Below are positions 10,676 to 21,819 of a stretch of 64,000 nucleotides of DNA, one piece after another (the stretch's first letter is position 1; each line of letters begins with the position of its first letter). The translations under genes were made by a program, and so were the position numbers. This stretch comes from Dermanyssus gallinae. Lineage: Eukaryota; Arthropoda; Arachnida; Mesostigmata; Dermanyssidae. The DNA lies in contig QVRM01002770.1 of assembly GCA_003439945.1 (NCBI GenBank), forward strand, positions 490,501 to 554,500. The letters are read 5' to 3'. The notes below the pieces were generated by a model. The model had not been told where the DNA came from. It did no database searches and saw only the letters and a list, made by a program, of their open reading frames with translations.

Positions 10676-11560
10676 GGTTACGATGTCATGTACCACTGAA
10701 TGGCACCGAGTGCTCTTTTCGAATGAAAAAAGTTCAATTGTGATGGACCGGATGGATTTAACTATTATTTCTACGATGTGCGCAAGGAAGAACGATTTTT
10801 GTCAAAACGGTACTTAGGTGGCGGTTCGGTGATGATCTGGGCCGCTGTCGGGTATTATACAAGGTCGCCGATTGTGTTTTTAGACGGTTGTGTTAATTCG
10901 ACGCGCTATAGGGATCTACTAGAAAAGCAATCCGCACATTTTGAACTGATGGGAGGACCCGACTTTGTTATTCAACACGATATAGCCCCGATTCACACTG
11001 CTAAGTTGATCGAAAGCTGGTTCGAACAACGCCACATTGAGGTCCTACGCTGGCCTGCAGTCTCACCTGATCTTAATATTATCGAGAATGTATGGGGCTG
11101 GCTCGCCCGAAAGGTTTACACCGACGAAAAACAATTTTCGAACCAGGTAGAACTAAAAAAAGTAATTGTGAAGGCTTGGGACGAGCTCTCGCAGGACGTC
11201 ATCCAAAATTTGTTCAACACTATACCAAACCGCATTTTTTAAGTTATCCGACGTAATGGGAAGTTCACTAAATATTAAGTATAGTTGTTAGGTGCCGTGA
11301 AATGAGCCCAAACGTTGTTATTCCACTCAATTCACTCGCTAAGACATGCATCTTGGTGGTGACTTAATAATTTTTTCGCAGCGTAGCTGTGCCAAATGTC
11401 GAAATCTTGTGTTTTAAGGTAACCCAATAGCCCAAATGTCGATAAAAGTATCCGCTGTTACTCTGTGAGCATGTATCATTATGATCTTTACAAAATCGGT
11501 TATAATAAATGCGTAAAATGTGGCAAACATGGGTGGCCCTATATTTTTTCAGTGACTGTA
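10676..11560 (+). pseudogene. Right half of Tc1-like element (duplication copy 2)
   Basis: The sequence is nearly identical to 9011-9895. The C-terminal transposase frame (10778-11242) contains HDIAPIHTA and IENVWGWL, but ends early at a TAA where copy 1 has GAA. The right terminal inverted repeat and its TA follow, at about 11552-11562. Confidence 0.85.
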
Positions 11561-11562
11561 TT

Positions 11563-11694
<132 letters not shown>

Positions 11695-14012
11695 TAGGCA
11701 AACACACCATACACAACATGCAGGCCACCGAAGTTGTAGAACACTGGGCCAACACGATGACACAACCACCCCCTGAACCACTCTCTTGCCCGTATACACT
11801 CCCAACTCTGATCTCTTTGAGGTTTCCCTCCCTATCTCCCTAAAGGAAACCCATGTAGCTCTCCGCGGACCTTTTAAAGCACTAGGCTTGGACGGGATTT
11901 GTCTTTCGTCCCTCCGTAAACTCCCGTTAAAAGTAGTCTGCTGTATTCTTAACATACTATTAATAAGCGACATTGCCTCAGCCCACGAAACTGCTCGCTT
12001 AGCGTTCATCCCTAAAATTAACAATGCCACATCCCCAAGCTATCTGCGACCCCTATCTATTTGTTCATACTTACAACGAACGCCTAACAAAATTCTCTCT
12101 AGACGCCTCCTTAACTCTATTAGGCTTCTCCCAATCCAGCGAGCGTTTCTCCCCTATAATAGTACCTTCGAGAATCTTGCAGTTCTGGATGGTATCCTTA
12201 ACGATGCCAAGTCTGCAGGACGTGAGCTCAGACTCGCCTCAATCGACCTCCGTAAGGCGTTCGACATGGTGAGTCATGACTCCGCCCTGTGCTCACTCCG
12301 CACTCGCGGATACCCGGAGGTATTCATTAATTGTATCGAACGCTTGTACCTCTCATCTAAAACTCATAGAATTTGGACAAGAATGTCGCACATTTCGGCC
12401 ACTAGGGGTGTTAGGCAGGGAGATCCTCTGTCCTCCCTTTTATCTAATCTAGTTCTCGACGACATTTCAAAATTAGACAAAACTAATATCTTGTACCAAC
12501 TTACTGATGACTTCCGCCTTATGGGCTTAGCCTTTGCGGATGATCTCATCCTCCTAACTTCTACGAAATCTATTCTCCAACGGCTCTTTAATATTGCGGA
12601 CCCCTTTTTGAAATCCCGAGGCCTTGAAATTAATTCTAATAAAAGCTTAACTACCTCCCGCCTATTTAATAGGAAGGAAGGTGAAGGTTTTATTAACACC
12701 GTACCAGAATTTAACGTTGGAGATCGGCAATTGCCAGCTAAAGGTATGAGCGATCGATGGAGATATCTTGGAGTCGACTTTGACAGCAATGGCAGAGTTG
12801 ACTCCACCAAGGATATACTCCTTAATTTACTCAACAGACTCACGATAGCTCCCCTTAAACCCCACCAAAGACTCATATTTTCGAGAGACTTTCTTATTCC
12901 CCGCCTTTTATATAAACTGGTATCCGGTCCCAGACCATCTTACGCACTCCTTAGCGACCTAGATAACGAGATCAGAAAGGTTGTAAGTCGAAATGGATTA
13001 AACTCGAAAACTCGGTGCCGAACGCCTATCTGTACACGCACACAGCAAGTGGCGGTCTGGACATCCCCTGCCTCCAAACGTTAATCCCCAGACTTTGGCT
13101 CTCCCGCCTGAAAGCTTGACGCACCTTGGGGTCCAATGGATGCTAACCACCGAGCACTTCAAAAAAGACCTTGCAAAAACAAGACTTCTTTGCGAGCGTT
13201 TATGAACCTCCATTGAAACCGCTACACAAGAGACCGATGACTGGTCTCAACAACTACACAACACGTTCGATAAGGCACATTTTAAAAAAAGCACACAAAA
13301 CGCCCTTTGAACATTACTGGATTAAGGGTATGCCCTATCTGGTACCTATCTGGTAAGGAGTATTTAAACCTACTAAAGCTCAGGATCAACGCACTACCAA
13401 CGCGTGCCAGATTGGCCAGGGGACGCCAGGGCTACAACAAACGTTGTAGGCACGGGTGTGATGCGCCTGAGACGTTGGCTTGTGTCGCTCAGATGTGCGA
13501 CAGGGGTCATGAGGTGGTTCGTGAGCGAGTATTCCGTCGACCGGGCGCACCGGGTCTAAAGCCCGACCTCGTAATAACAACACCTACTGAGGTCTGGGTT
13601 TTAGATGCTGAGGTTTGCGGCCCGAACCGGGACCTGGCAAAAGCGCGGCAGGACAAGATCACCAAATTTGACGTCGAGTTTTTAAGGGCGGCGCTCCCCG
13701 ACACGCAAAAACCCCGCAGATTCGATTCCATCACCATCTCTATGAGTGGTGTCTGGGACTTTGCGAGGACGCTCTTAGGGCTCGGCCTCACGAAGAGGAA
13801 TCTTATGAATCTTACCGTTTTAACGTTGCAAGGAACCTTGAGGATATACCGCTCGCACCGGGTCCATAAGAGCAGGGGCTACCATCAAGCAAGGACACGG
13901 ACAGCTGATTCTTAACCTCACGTGACTCCTTTTTACCACCATTTTCATGAAGGCGAGCACTGCCGAGTGTGCAAACGTATTGTAAATGATTAATAAATCA
14001 TCACAATATTTT
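11695..14012 (+). mobile_element. R2/R4-like RLE LINE, 5'-truncated, RT plus endonuclease
   Basis: This is the longest copy of the (TA)n-associated R2/R4-like element. It starts in the RT at GKHTIHN straight after (TA)n. It ends with the 3' UTR landmark GGCGAGCACTGCCGAGTGTG and TTAATAAATCATCACAATATTTTC, which merges into (TA)n. A 63-bp copy with the same 3' end occurs at 38932. The open frame is broken near 13010 and again near 13340. Confidence 0.85.
11786..13915 (+). pseudogene. RT and restriction-like endonuclease of R2/R4-like LINE
   Basis: The frame from 11786 to about 13010 is an intact RT core: DLRKAFDMVSH (motif A), GVRQGDPLSSLL (motif B), LAFADDLILL with an intact FADD (motif C, about 12530), and WRYLGVDFD (thumb). 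After a frameshift near 13010 the sequence SGGLDIPCLQTLIPRLW continues the typical R2-type linker in another frame. The last segment (13307-13915) carries a zinc-binding motif (CRHGCDAPETLACVAQMC...H) and KPDLVI...VWVLDAEVCG, the PD...D pattern of the restriction-like endonuclease. The enzyme nicks the target and copies element RNA there. The N-terminus is missing, but it is represented at 3478-5335. Confidence 0.8.
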
Positions 14013-14013
14013 C

Positions 14014-14040
<27 letters not shown>
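14013..14040. repeat. (TA)n at the 3' end of the R2/R4-like LINE
   Basis: A pure TA tract directly follows ATTTTC, the 3' end of the LINE. Confidence 0.9.
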
Positions 14041-14044
<4 letters not shown>

Positions 14045-15005
14045 TCGGTCCAGTAAGCTCCTGGAGATAAAATAGGTAATAATTTCAAAACAAAGTACGA
14101 TTAATTTCTAATCGTGTGGTCTTTTCCCTCACCACACGCTCACAGGACCGGTCGAAGAGGCTGTGTAGCGCCTTGTGAAAATTGTTTATTACAACGAATT
14201 TACAGTAAACAAGTTCTTAAGAATCAGTTTCATTACCTACTGATGATTTTTAACACACACGCTATTTTTGCGTAGGTGTCAAGGAATGTGGCACAAATTT
14301 TGCATACAATTTTCCCAAGAAAAAATCGTCATGCAGAATAATCTGAATTGTACTTTAAGCAATACCGAGTTTTCCTGCTGCGTTTTTCCTGAGTCCTACT
14401 TTGTCATTTTTAGGGTCTCGCCTGGTCACAGGTCTACTTCTTAGAGGGATCCTCTACTGTGTGCGTGTGAAAAACTATTTAAACTACTTTTCTTTCATTA
14501 AGGCACTCACTTCTATATGCCCCTTACACAATTTGATATGTTTCAGATAGTATGTCATACGCATTCAGACTAAAACATGATTATGGCACATTGCTCTATT
14601 TTGTTCAATATGACAATGTATAAATCACGCCCACGTAGATCACACTTAAAGTTGAATAGACTGCTGCCGAGTTTAGTGAGTGTGCGGATTGTTATTTGCT
14701 GCCAGCGACATGTAAGCATAATTTATTTCCAAAACCTCCTATTTAGGAAAAATACTGTCTTTTTAGCGGTTATAAAAATACTTATAGCTAATGTAATTCC
14801 AGTATTCGAGTTTCATTTTTGTTATAGCATAGGAATTCAGTCTCGAACTAATGATGCGGCGCGCAGACCACCTAGCGAGCAGTCTTTTGTCTGCGCAATA
14901 CGTCCGTTTTAATATAATAAGAATAAAGTAGCATGATATAAAGCTTGATGTTAAGGATAATAAGAGCTTATAATATAAAACCCATGTAATGTCAAGTACA
15001 GGGGG
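14041..15005. other. Non-coding stretch, no recognised gene
   Basis: The stretch begins ACACAGTCGGTCCAG straight after a TA array, which could be the end of another TA-target element, but no matching inverse end was seen. The remainder is AT-rich. A minus-strand open frame at 14763-15044 has a hydrophobic stretch, yet shows no motif that would make it the missing last exon of the CD36-like gene. Confidence 0.5.
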
Positions 15006-17080
15006 GTGCAGGAGAAAACTCTGGCGTTCGGTGCAAGGTGGCACCTACCCGTCGCAATGGAAATATCAATTGAACCTCAATCTACAGATCACAAGCGGTC
15101 TTGTCTAAGTCGCAATCTGAATCTCAGCCTTTTGACGGTTACCTCGCGAAACATAGTCCCAGTGCCAACCGTGATCAACGTGGAATCCTATGCCACCAGC
15201 ATTCGAAGTGCCATTACTGGTAGCGCTCGGCTAAAGCAACAAACGGAAAGCAAGCGAACAAACAGAAAGCACGCTCCATGGTACAATCAGGAGTGCGCTT
15301 CTTGCAAACATTATATGATTCAAGCATACATTTTAGCAAAAATCCGCCCGGAGATGACTTACTTTTATACTAGATTAAGTCGTGACTATAAAAGAGTTGT
15401 AAAAAACGCCGTAAAAGAACATGAAGAACGAAAACAATACAAGCTGCTTTTAGAAGCGCAACAACGACCTCATAGGTGGCTGCAGACAAACAGGCGCGTT
15501 ACTGCGTGTCCTATCCCACATGATATACTAAATGCTCATTTCCGGCAAATGTTTGCCAGTGACATTACCGTTCCGAGCTGCGCTCCTGTGATAATGTCAG
15601 TGTGGGACGAGCGCGTCACTGACGCCCGTCAAGCCCTGTCGCGGCCTTTTAGCAATTCTGGAGTTATCGACTCAATAATGAAAGCACCGTCCGGGAAGGC
15701 CCCGGAGCTCGATTTGGTCACAAATGAGCATCTCAAGCAAGCGATTCACCTTGCGCCTTGTTTTACTAGACTTTTTAACGAGGTGATGAAAACGGTCCAA
15801 CTACCCTCGGAATGGAAAACCAGTCTTCTTAGCATTATCCCTAAAGGAAAAGGAGATCCGTTGGCACCGTCGTCTTACCGAGGTATCGCAAAGAAGAGCG
15901 CCATCTACAAACTTCTGTCGGCTATCCTAGCCCGTCGATTAGAACATTTTCTTGAGATTAACAGAAAGCTGCCGGAGCAACAACATGGCTTCAGAAGGGG
16001 CCGGTCAACAATGACAGCATGTGCTGTACTTCTAAATTCGATACAACGGGCACTTCGAACTAAAGGGACTTATCTATTTGCTGTATTTGTAGATTTTAAA
16101 GCGGCCTTTGATACGGCCGCACGAACAATTATACTTGACAAGCTGGTTTTTTGCGGGATCTCATTGAATATATTGGAGCTCATTAAAGGTATTTTACAGG
16201 AAGGACAAGTTATTATAGATGACGGAGGCGCTAAACACATGGCGATCTTACAGACCACTAGTGTTGCCCAAGGTGATAATCTTAGCCCCCTGCTGTTTTC
16301 GGTGCTGGTGAGAGACCTTCCTGAAGAGATACGGAGTCGGCACTCGCAGGTAGACGTCCTTATGTATGCAAACGACTTGGTGCTATATTCTCGCAGTCGA
16401 TTCCATTTGCAACAATCCCTTGCGACCTTGCAGCATTACGTTCATCGAAACCAGTTGGAAATAAATTTAGATAAAACAAAGGCAATGAAGTTTAGACGTG
16501 GAGGGAAATTGGCTGGAATCGACGATTTACGATTAGGTTCAAAATCTATAGAATTTGCCGTTCATCTCTTTAACCTGAAGATTGCGCCTACTGCTTCTTA
16601 CGGTATACAGGTGATATGGCCGCATCGGACGAAGTTAAACTTTAAGGCGCTTGACCAAATCAAGGCCGCTTTTCTAAAAAAGGCGCTAAGAGTCCACCGC
16701 ACTAGTCTCAACAGATTAGTCTATTTACTGGCGTCGACTCCGCTATTTGTTGAGAATTTACAAAAAATGCACGTGTTACCGAAAACGGCAGCTTTCAACG
16801 ATTACATGTCTGAATAAGAGAATAAGATAGCATATAGATTGACCCGCTCTTTATGAAACCCAGGCAATGACGTGTACTTCATGGAAGCGCTGCAACTATG
16901 AAAATAGACACCTAATTGCACGATTTGCTGTACATGGCTTCCACATGAAGATCTGTATTCGAGAGAAGTTCCATGAAATTTCCTCGTTATGCTTGTGCAA
17001 ACTTTGCGGGAGACAGTGTGACTTATATCACCTTCAACGATGCGATAGAACAGTTCCGTTGACTCGACTTTTAGAACCGT
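15006..17080 (+). pseudogene. CR1-like LINE ORF2 remnant (RT), 5'-truncated
   Basis: The 603-residue frame (15006-16817) encodes the linker and RT of the same LINE family as 33390-37235. Landmarks are YRGIAKKSAIYKLLSAIL, EQQHGFRRGRSTMTAC, FVDFKAAFD, TTSVAQGDNLSPLLFSV and YLLASTPLFVENL. The endonuclease half is missing. The catalytic motif reads YAND instead of YADD (about 16365), and an internal deletion of roughly 40 residues removes the region before LFNLKIAPTASYGIQ. A further break follows, after which the C-terminal zinc motif CLCKLCGRQCDLYHLQRC ends near 17080. The element lies in the intron after the last recognised CD36-like exon, on the opposite strand to that gene. Confidence 0.8.
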
Positions 17081-17081
17081 G

Positions 17082-17180
17082 ATGAATATATGTATATGTG
17101 AATGTGTGCTTTCTCTGTACGCGCAATATTGTGAACCAACCATCGGTTAATAAAGCTATTATGAATAATATAAAACTGCG

Positions 17181-17224
<44 letters not shown>

Positions 17225-17323
17225 CGCAGTTTTATATTATTCATAATAGCTTTATTAACCGATGGTTGGTTCACAATATTGCGCGTACAGAGAAAGCACA
17301 CATTCACATATACATATATTCAT
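17082..17323. repeat. Perfect 242-bp palindrome with (AT)n axis
   Basis: The two arms of 121 bp are exact reverse complements around an axis at 17202.5. The first mismatching pair is 17081/17324. The left arm contains what looks like the 3' UTR of the preceding CR1-like LINE (GGTTAATAAAGCTATTATGAATAATA). The right arm is the inverse copy. The centre is about 30 bp of AT repeat. Both strands therefore translate identically, which is not coding evidence. The right arm ends 6 bp before the GT of the last recognised CD36-like exon (minus strand). Confidence 0.95.
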
Positions 17324-17329
17324 ACATAC

Positions 17330-17443
17330 AGTTTCTGTCCAACAGATGGGGAGAATTATTCTTGGTATCGGCTCTGTTTCCAAATGTGTCAGCCTGAGAT
17401 TTACTTGCATTCGCCATCTCATGTCAACTGTCACACCAGACCC
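17330..17443 (-). CDS. CD36-like exon f (114 bp), last recognised
   Basis: The acceptor is CTTTTCAG and the donor is GTATGT. It is phase 0 to phase 0 and encodes 38 residues, GSGVTVDMRWRMQVNL to ILPICWTET. It matches the family block T-G-x-x-x-x-x-x-R-x-Q-x-N...P...W. Its donor lies against the perfect palindrome at 17082-17323. Confidence 0.85.
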
Positions 17444-18896
17444 CTGAAAAGATAATTGGACAATTAATAAGCGTAAGTTATTTTATATTGTACACGTGAC
17501 AAATACGGTTGCTACAGTTTTTAGTTGTAAGATATACTCATAGGTAAACACATCTTATGCTACGCCAAGTCTATACAATTCACTTATCTATTTTATATCT
17601 ATAATTTAAGCACAGCATGCATGGCCGATTCCAAGTTAAAATGTCACGTTCGGTTATAATATGACAGGAAACCTTTGCAAATCTTGCTTGGTTTCAGAAC
17701 TTGCCTATGGCACATGCAATTTTATTTCTAGCATAATATAGGTTATATTGACACTGGCAGCAGCGTAAAATTTACGTCCTCCCAGTTCTATTAAGTCTAC
17801 AAACATAAATAATTCAATAGTAAAATAGGTTGCGTGAGAAGAGTATGCCGGACAAAAGTAGCATTTTATAGACCCTAAGATTAGATCATCAACCAATATT
17901 TTATTATAAAGTATGCAAACACGGCCGAATGGTATACATTACCAAAACACATTGCAAGAAAATGTATCAGTAAAATGAACGCAACGTAAGAACAAACACC
18001 AATTAAAAATAAGCTATAAAGCTAAAAGTGATGAACTCACACCATGGACGTCAATGTAGAATCGGTGTTTGTTCTCATCAGGATGTAAACCGCTGACGTT
18101 GGCAAACAGTGCAGAATCTCCATGAAGGAAATGAGGTAGGCTAACCACGAGTGGCAGTATGTACGTCCCAGTGAAGGTTTTGCGTGTTCCAGACCGGCTT
18201 GCGTCAAACGTCCCCTTTGTATGTGTTGGTGTCGGGCACAAACAGCTATGGGAAAACTATTGTTACACACCCTGTTGTAGGTGGCAGTCTCAAACAGAAC
18301 CCCAAACTCACAAACGTTTGCATATTACTTGCTGGGTTGATTTGAGACAAAGAGAAAAGAACCTGTTGAGAACTGTCAAATAAACTTACACTCTAAAGTA
18401 AATACCTTGCCAATCACGCATACGACAAAAACTGTTCACTAGCCGCGTTCTGCTAACGTGACAAGTTAGGTACTGGCTACGGATGATGTATTGTTAGTGA
18501 AATGGTATCACATTTTGTTGGCCTAGAGTGGGTCAATTTAAATTGCGGAAAAAAGTCCTCGTGAATGCATAAAAACCTACCCGTCAAGTTCGGGGTCGCC
18601 GGTTTCATTAAAAATGTCGCTGGCTCCCTGGAAGCGAGTGATTGATTCACCCATAGCAACGTATTGCTTCTGTAGATACAGAGGCCATTGCTTAGTAAGA
18701 TGAGGTCTATAAATCTTTACGCTCCTCGGCGGTTCTTCGAAGGCTGGAAAAAGATCGCCATCTGCAATCGAAATAGCGCCGATTAACATTACTAAGTGCC
18801 ACTAAATTCGAACCTGGATTTTTTTAACATGCTCGAGTTCTATAGAGAAAGCGTGCAAGGTTCCTTTGGATTTAATTTGCTTATATGGTTATTTAT

Positions 18897-18940
<44 letters not shown>

Positions 18941-18952
18941 ATAAAATACATT

Positions 18953-18987
<35 letters not shown>

Positions 18988-19542
18988 CCTTCAGCAGAGC
19001 TTTACCCTCTAGTGGCCTACCGTGCGTCCTGGAACCCGTCGGACTGGACAGGAAAGGCGGGAAGAGACCCGACGGTCTGACCTTAACCCCTTTCGAGAGC
19101 GGTTGCATGCTGGTTTGGGACGCGACACAGGTTTGGGACGCGATTACTGACTTATTAGCCCCTTCAATAGTTAGTGCTGGCGCGGCCCGGGCCGGATACG
19201 CTTCAGCTTTCGCCGAGGCAGGCAAGGTGAGAAAATTCCAGAACATTGGGTACCCGTACGGGTTCTACCCCCACTTGTCTTCGAGACACTTAGCGGGCCG
19301 GGCCTATCCACTCGCGGTTTGCTACAGAAGGTCGGGAAGCGACTAGATCAAGCCAGCGGTGATAGGCGAGCGGGCGATTTTCTCAGACAGAGCCTGTCGC
19401 TGGATGTGTTCAACGAGGCAACGCGGCCTCGGTCCGGGGAACCCTCTAGAAATGGTTGGTTCCTACATTGGACCCTTCGTAAATGTGCACACGTTCGCAG
19501 AGACCAAATTTTCATGTTTCCACCGTTGGTGATTAATAACTA

Positions 19543-19585
<43 letters not shown>

Positions 19586-21759
19586 GGAGAGAGAGTATAT
19601 ATATATACCTCTAGATAATCAAATGCACCCCGGGATTGTGCCGAAGACGTATACGATTAGTATGACGTTATCAGACTAAAAATGACGTCCACGCTGGGCA
19701 CGCTCAACCATCGAACAATATAATAAACCACTAGGTCGACCTGACTTTAAAACGGCAAACCAATGGAGATCCTGGAAGAAACCGTATTTGCAAAGGATTC
19801 CACGTACCAAAGGATCTTAGGACGGGATCATCGTTCGAATACCTATTCGGCCCCTTGTTCTTTAGCACGTAATTAAGAATAGCACCATCGAAGTAAATTG
19901 AAGACCATACATCAGAAACGCGATCCATGTTGTCGTCTTGCTTTGACAAGATTTTGAAAAATATCTATTTTAAACCGCTTACCTAAAAGCGGTAAGAGTT
20001 TCTGCTGGCAGACATAACACGTGTGTGAAATATACCAATTATTATTTAAACGCATTTATATATAGAAGATTTACCTGTACCCTCCATTGCGTTGCATCCA
20101 TTTCCATATCGCATGACTTTACTGAAAATAAAATAATATGCTTGCAAATTCATATTTAAACTTTAATGTGCGAATAATCTTTCTTAACAACTGTGAAATA
20201 AAAATATAACGAATGACTCAAGCTATCGTTATGAGCAATACCCCTCCGCTATGTCCTTATTTAGGATCTAACCCCTCTTGCAATTTTTCTTGAAGTAGGT
20301 TTAGGATACTTAAAGGGATGCCACCTATGGCTATTTTCTCCATTACATAACATCAACTTTAGACAGCATACCAGTCATCTGGGCTAACACTGGCCCCGAC
20401 GGTCTAGAGTAAACTGAAACGATGTTAATTGTTGATTCATATAATACGTTTTAGGTGTTTGCTATGCTAAAGAGTCAGCGGGGCTTGAAATACAACTGTG
20501 CAAAAGTGGCGCTTGAACCCGTGTCTCTTTTCCGGTCGCGAGGCGCACGCGAATGCACCACGCCACCGGCGTGGATTATGACGATCCATCAACATGTCAT
20601 TCGTAAAAACACTACATAGTTTGTGTCGTTAACGCATACTATACATGAAAGATAATTAAAACACTTTTAATGCAAAATTGCTGAAAACTGTTAACTTAAT
20701 GCGTTTAAGACGATATCCTATGTATACGTGCAATCCTTAACGATCGCAGCGTTGTGGCATCTTTCGCCGGCCTATATAATCAAATATATAATGTACATTT
20801 TATTGTCTAACAAATTGTTGATGCCATGTAATGTTTTATTAATAAACGCCTCTGTATTTTAGACGCTCTGTAATGTATCAATTCATTAAAAAAATGTAAT
20901 CTTGAGTTAAGGATTACTTACGAGGCATCGTTGAGTTTGACGATCTGATTGACCCTTTTGGGATCGGTATGCACCTGCAGTTTCATTTTGTAATCACGTT
21001 TCTGTTCGTGAAAATATCCAGGCAGAAAGTCTTCTCCACGAGCTCTCAAAAAATCTGCGTCGCGATATCTATTGCAGTGCGATAGAAAACAAGCGTGAAA
21101 CTGTCTATTTATAGTCTGGCAAATCAAATTTATTTCAATGTATTACTCGACGCATTGATTTAGTCCTAGACGTTATATATACGAATACAGAAGAACGGGA
21201 CAAAATTCGCGCCGGTTGCAAGACAATATCTATGGGCATATTTCTAGCGCGTCTTGCCTAATGCTAAAAGAGCAATTGCTGAGGTTTCCAAAAGTGCTCC
21301 AGTCAGTTGCCTCTAGTAACATCAAGCTGTCAACCCTGAAAGTCGTTGTAGTATTTGTTGGCCATTAGTCTAAATGATCAAAAACCTCCGTGCCGTCTAA
21401 GAGAAAAATAAACTTATTTTGGGTAACATTGACGCCCAAATGTAACTCCCGCGCTTGTCGGGCCCCGTCCGTTGCGGATACCGAACGGGGTATGTCACCG
21501 TGCCTTGGTCAAACTCACCGAGGGGACATTGCTAGTGCGGTAAGACTCCTGTCCTTAAAAAGTGTTTTTGTGTCAGGAAATAGCATAAGCTCGAAAAAAC
21601 GTCTCCCAGCTCCAGACGTCCTGCCGCTAGTAGCCTTTAGAGAATATATACAAAAGCCTATACGAAACATTTCCGCTTCCTCTTTCCATTGGCAAATATA
21701 TTTTCTCAACGACCTTGACCATGCCCTTGAGTTTTAGACGACATTATCTGGACACCCTG

Positions 21760-21819
<60 letters not shown>

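Noticed and set aside
14763..15044. Possible C-terminal membrane exon of the CD36-like gene
   Set aside because: It is hydrophobic then basic, but lacks splice-site support and any family-specific residues; AT-rich sequence often gives such frames.
17098..17397. Identical open frames on both strands around 17200
   Set aside because: The identity follows from the perfect palindrome; neither frame shows any protein motif.
19731..19949. Candidate CD36-like exon (QDDNMDRVSDV...)
   Set aside because: Its donor phase does not fit exon d, and the 47-bp exon at 20075-20121 fills the required position exactly with the conserved CNAMEGT segment.
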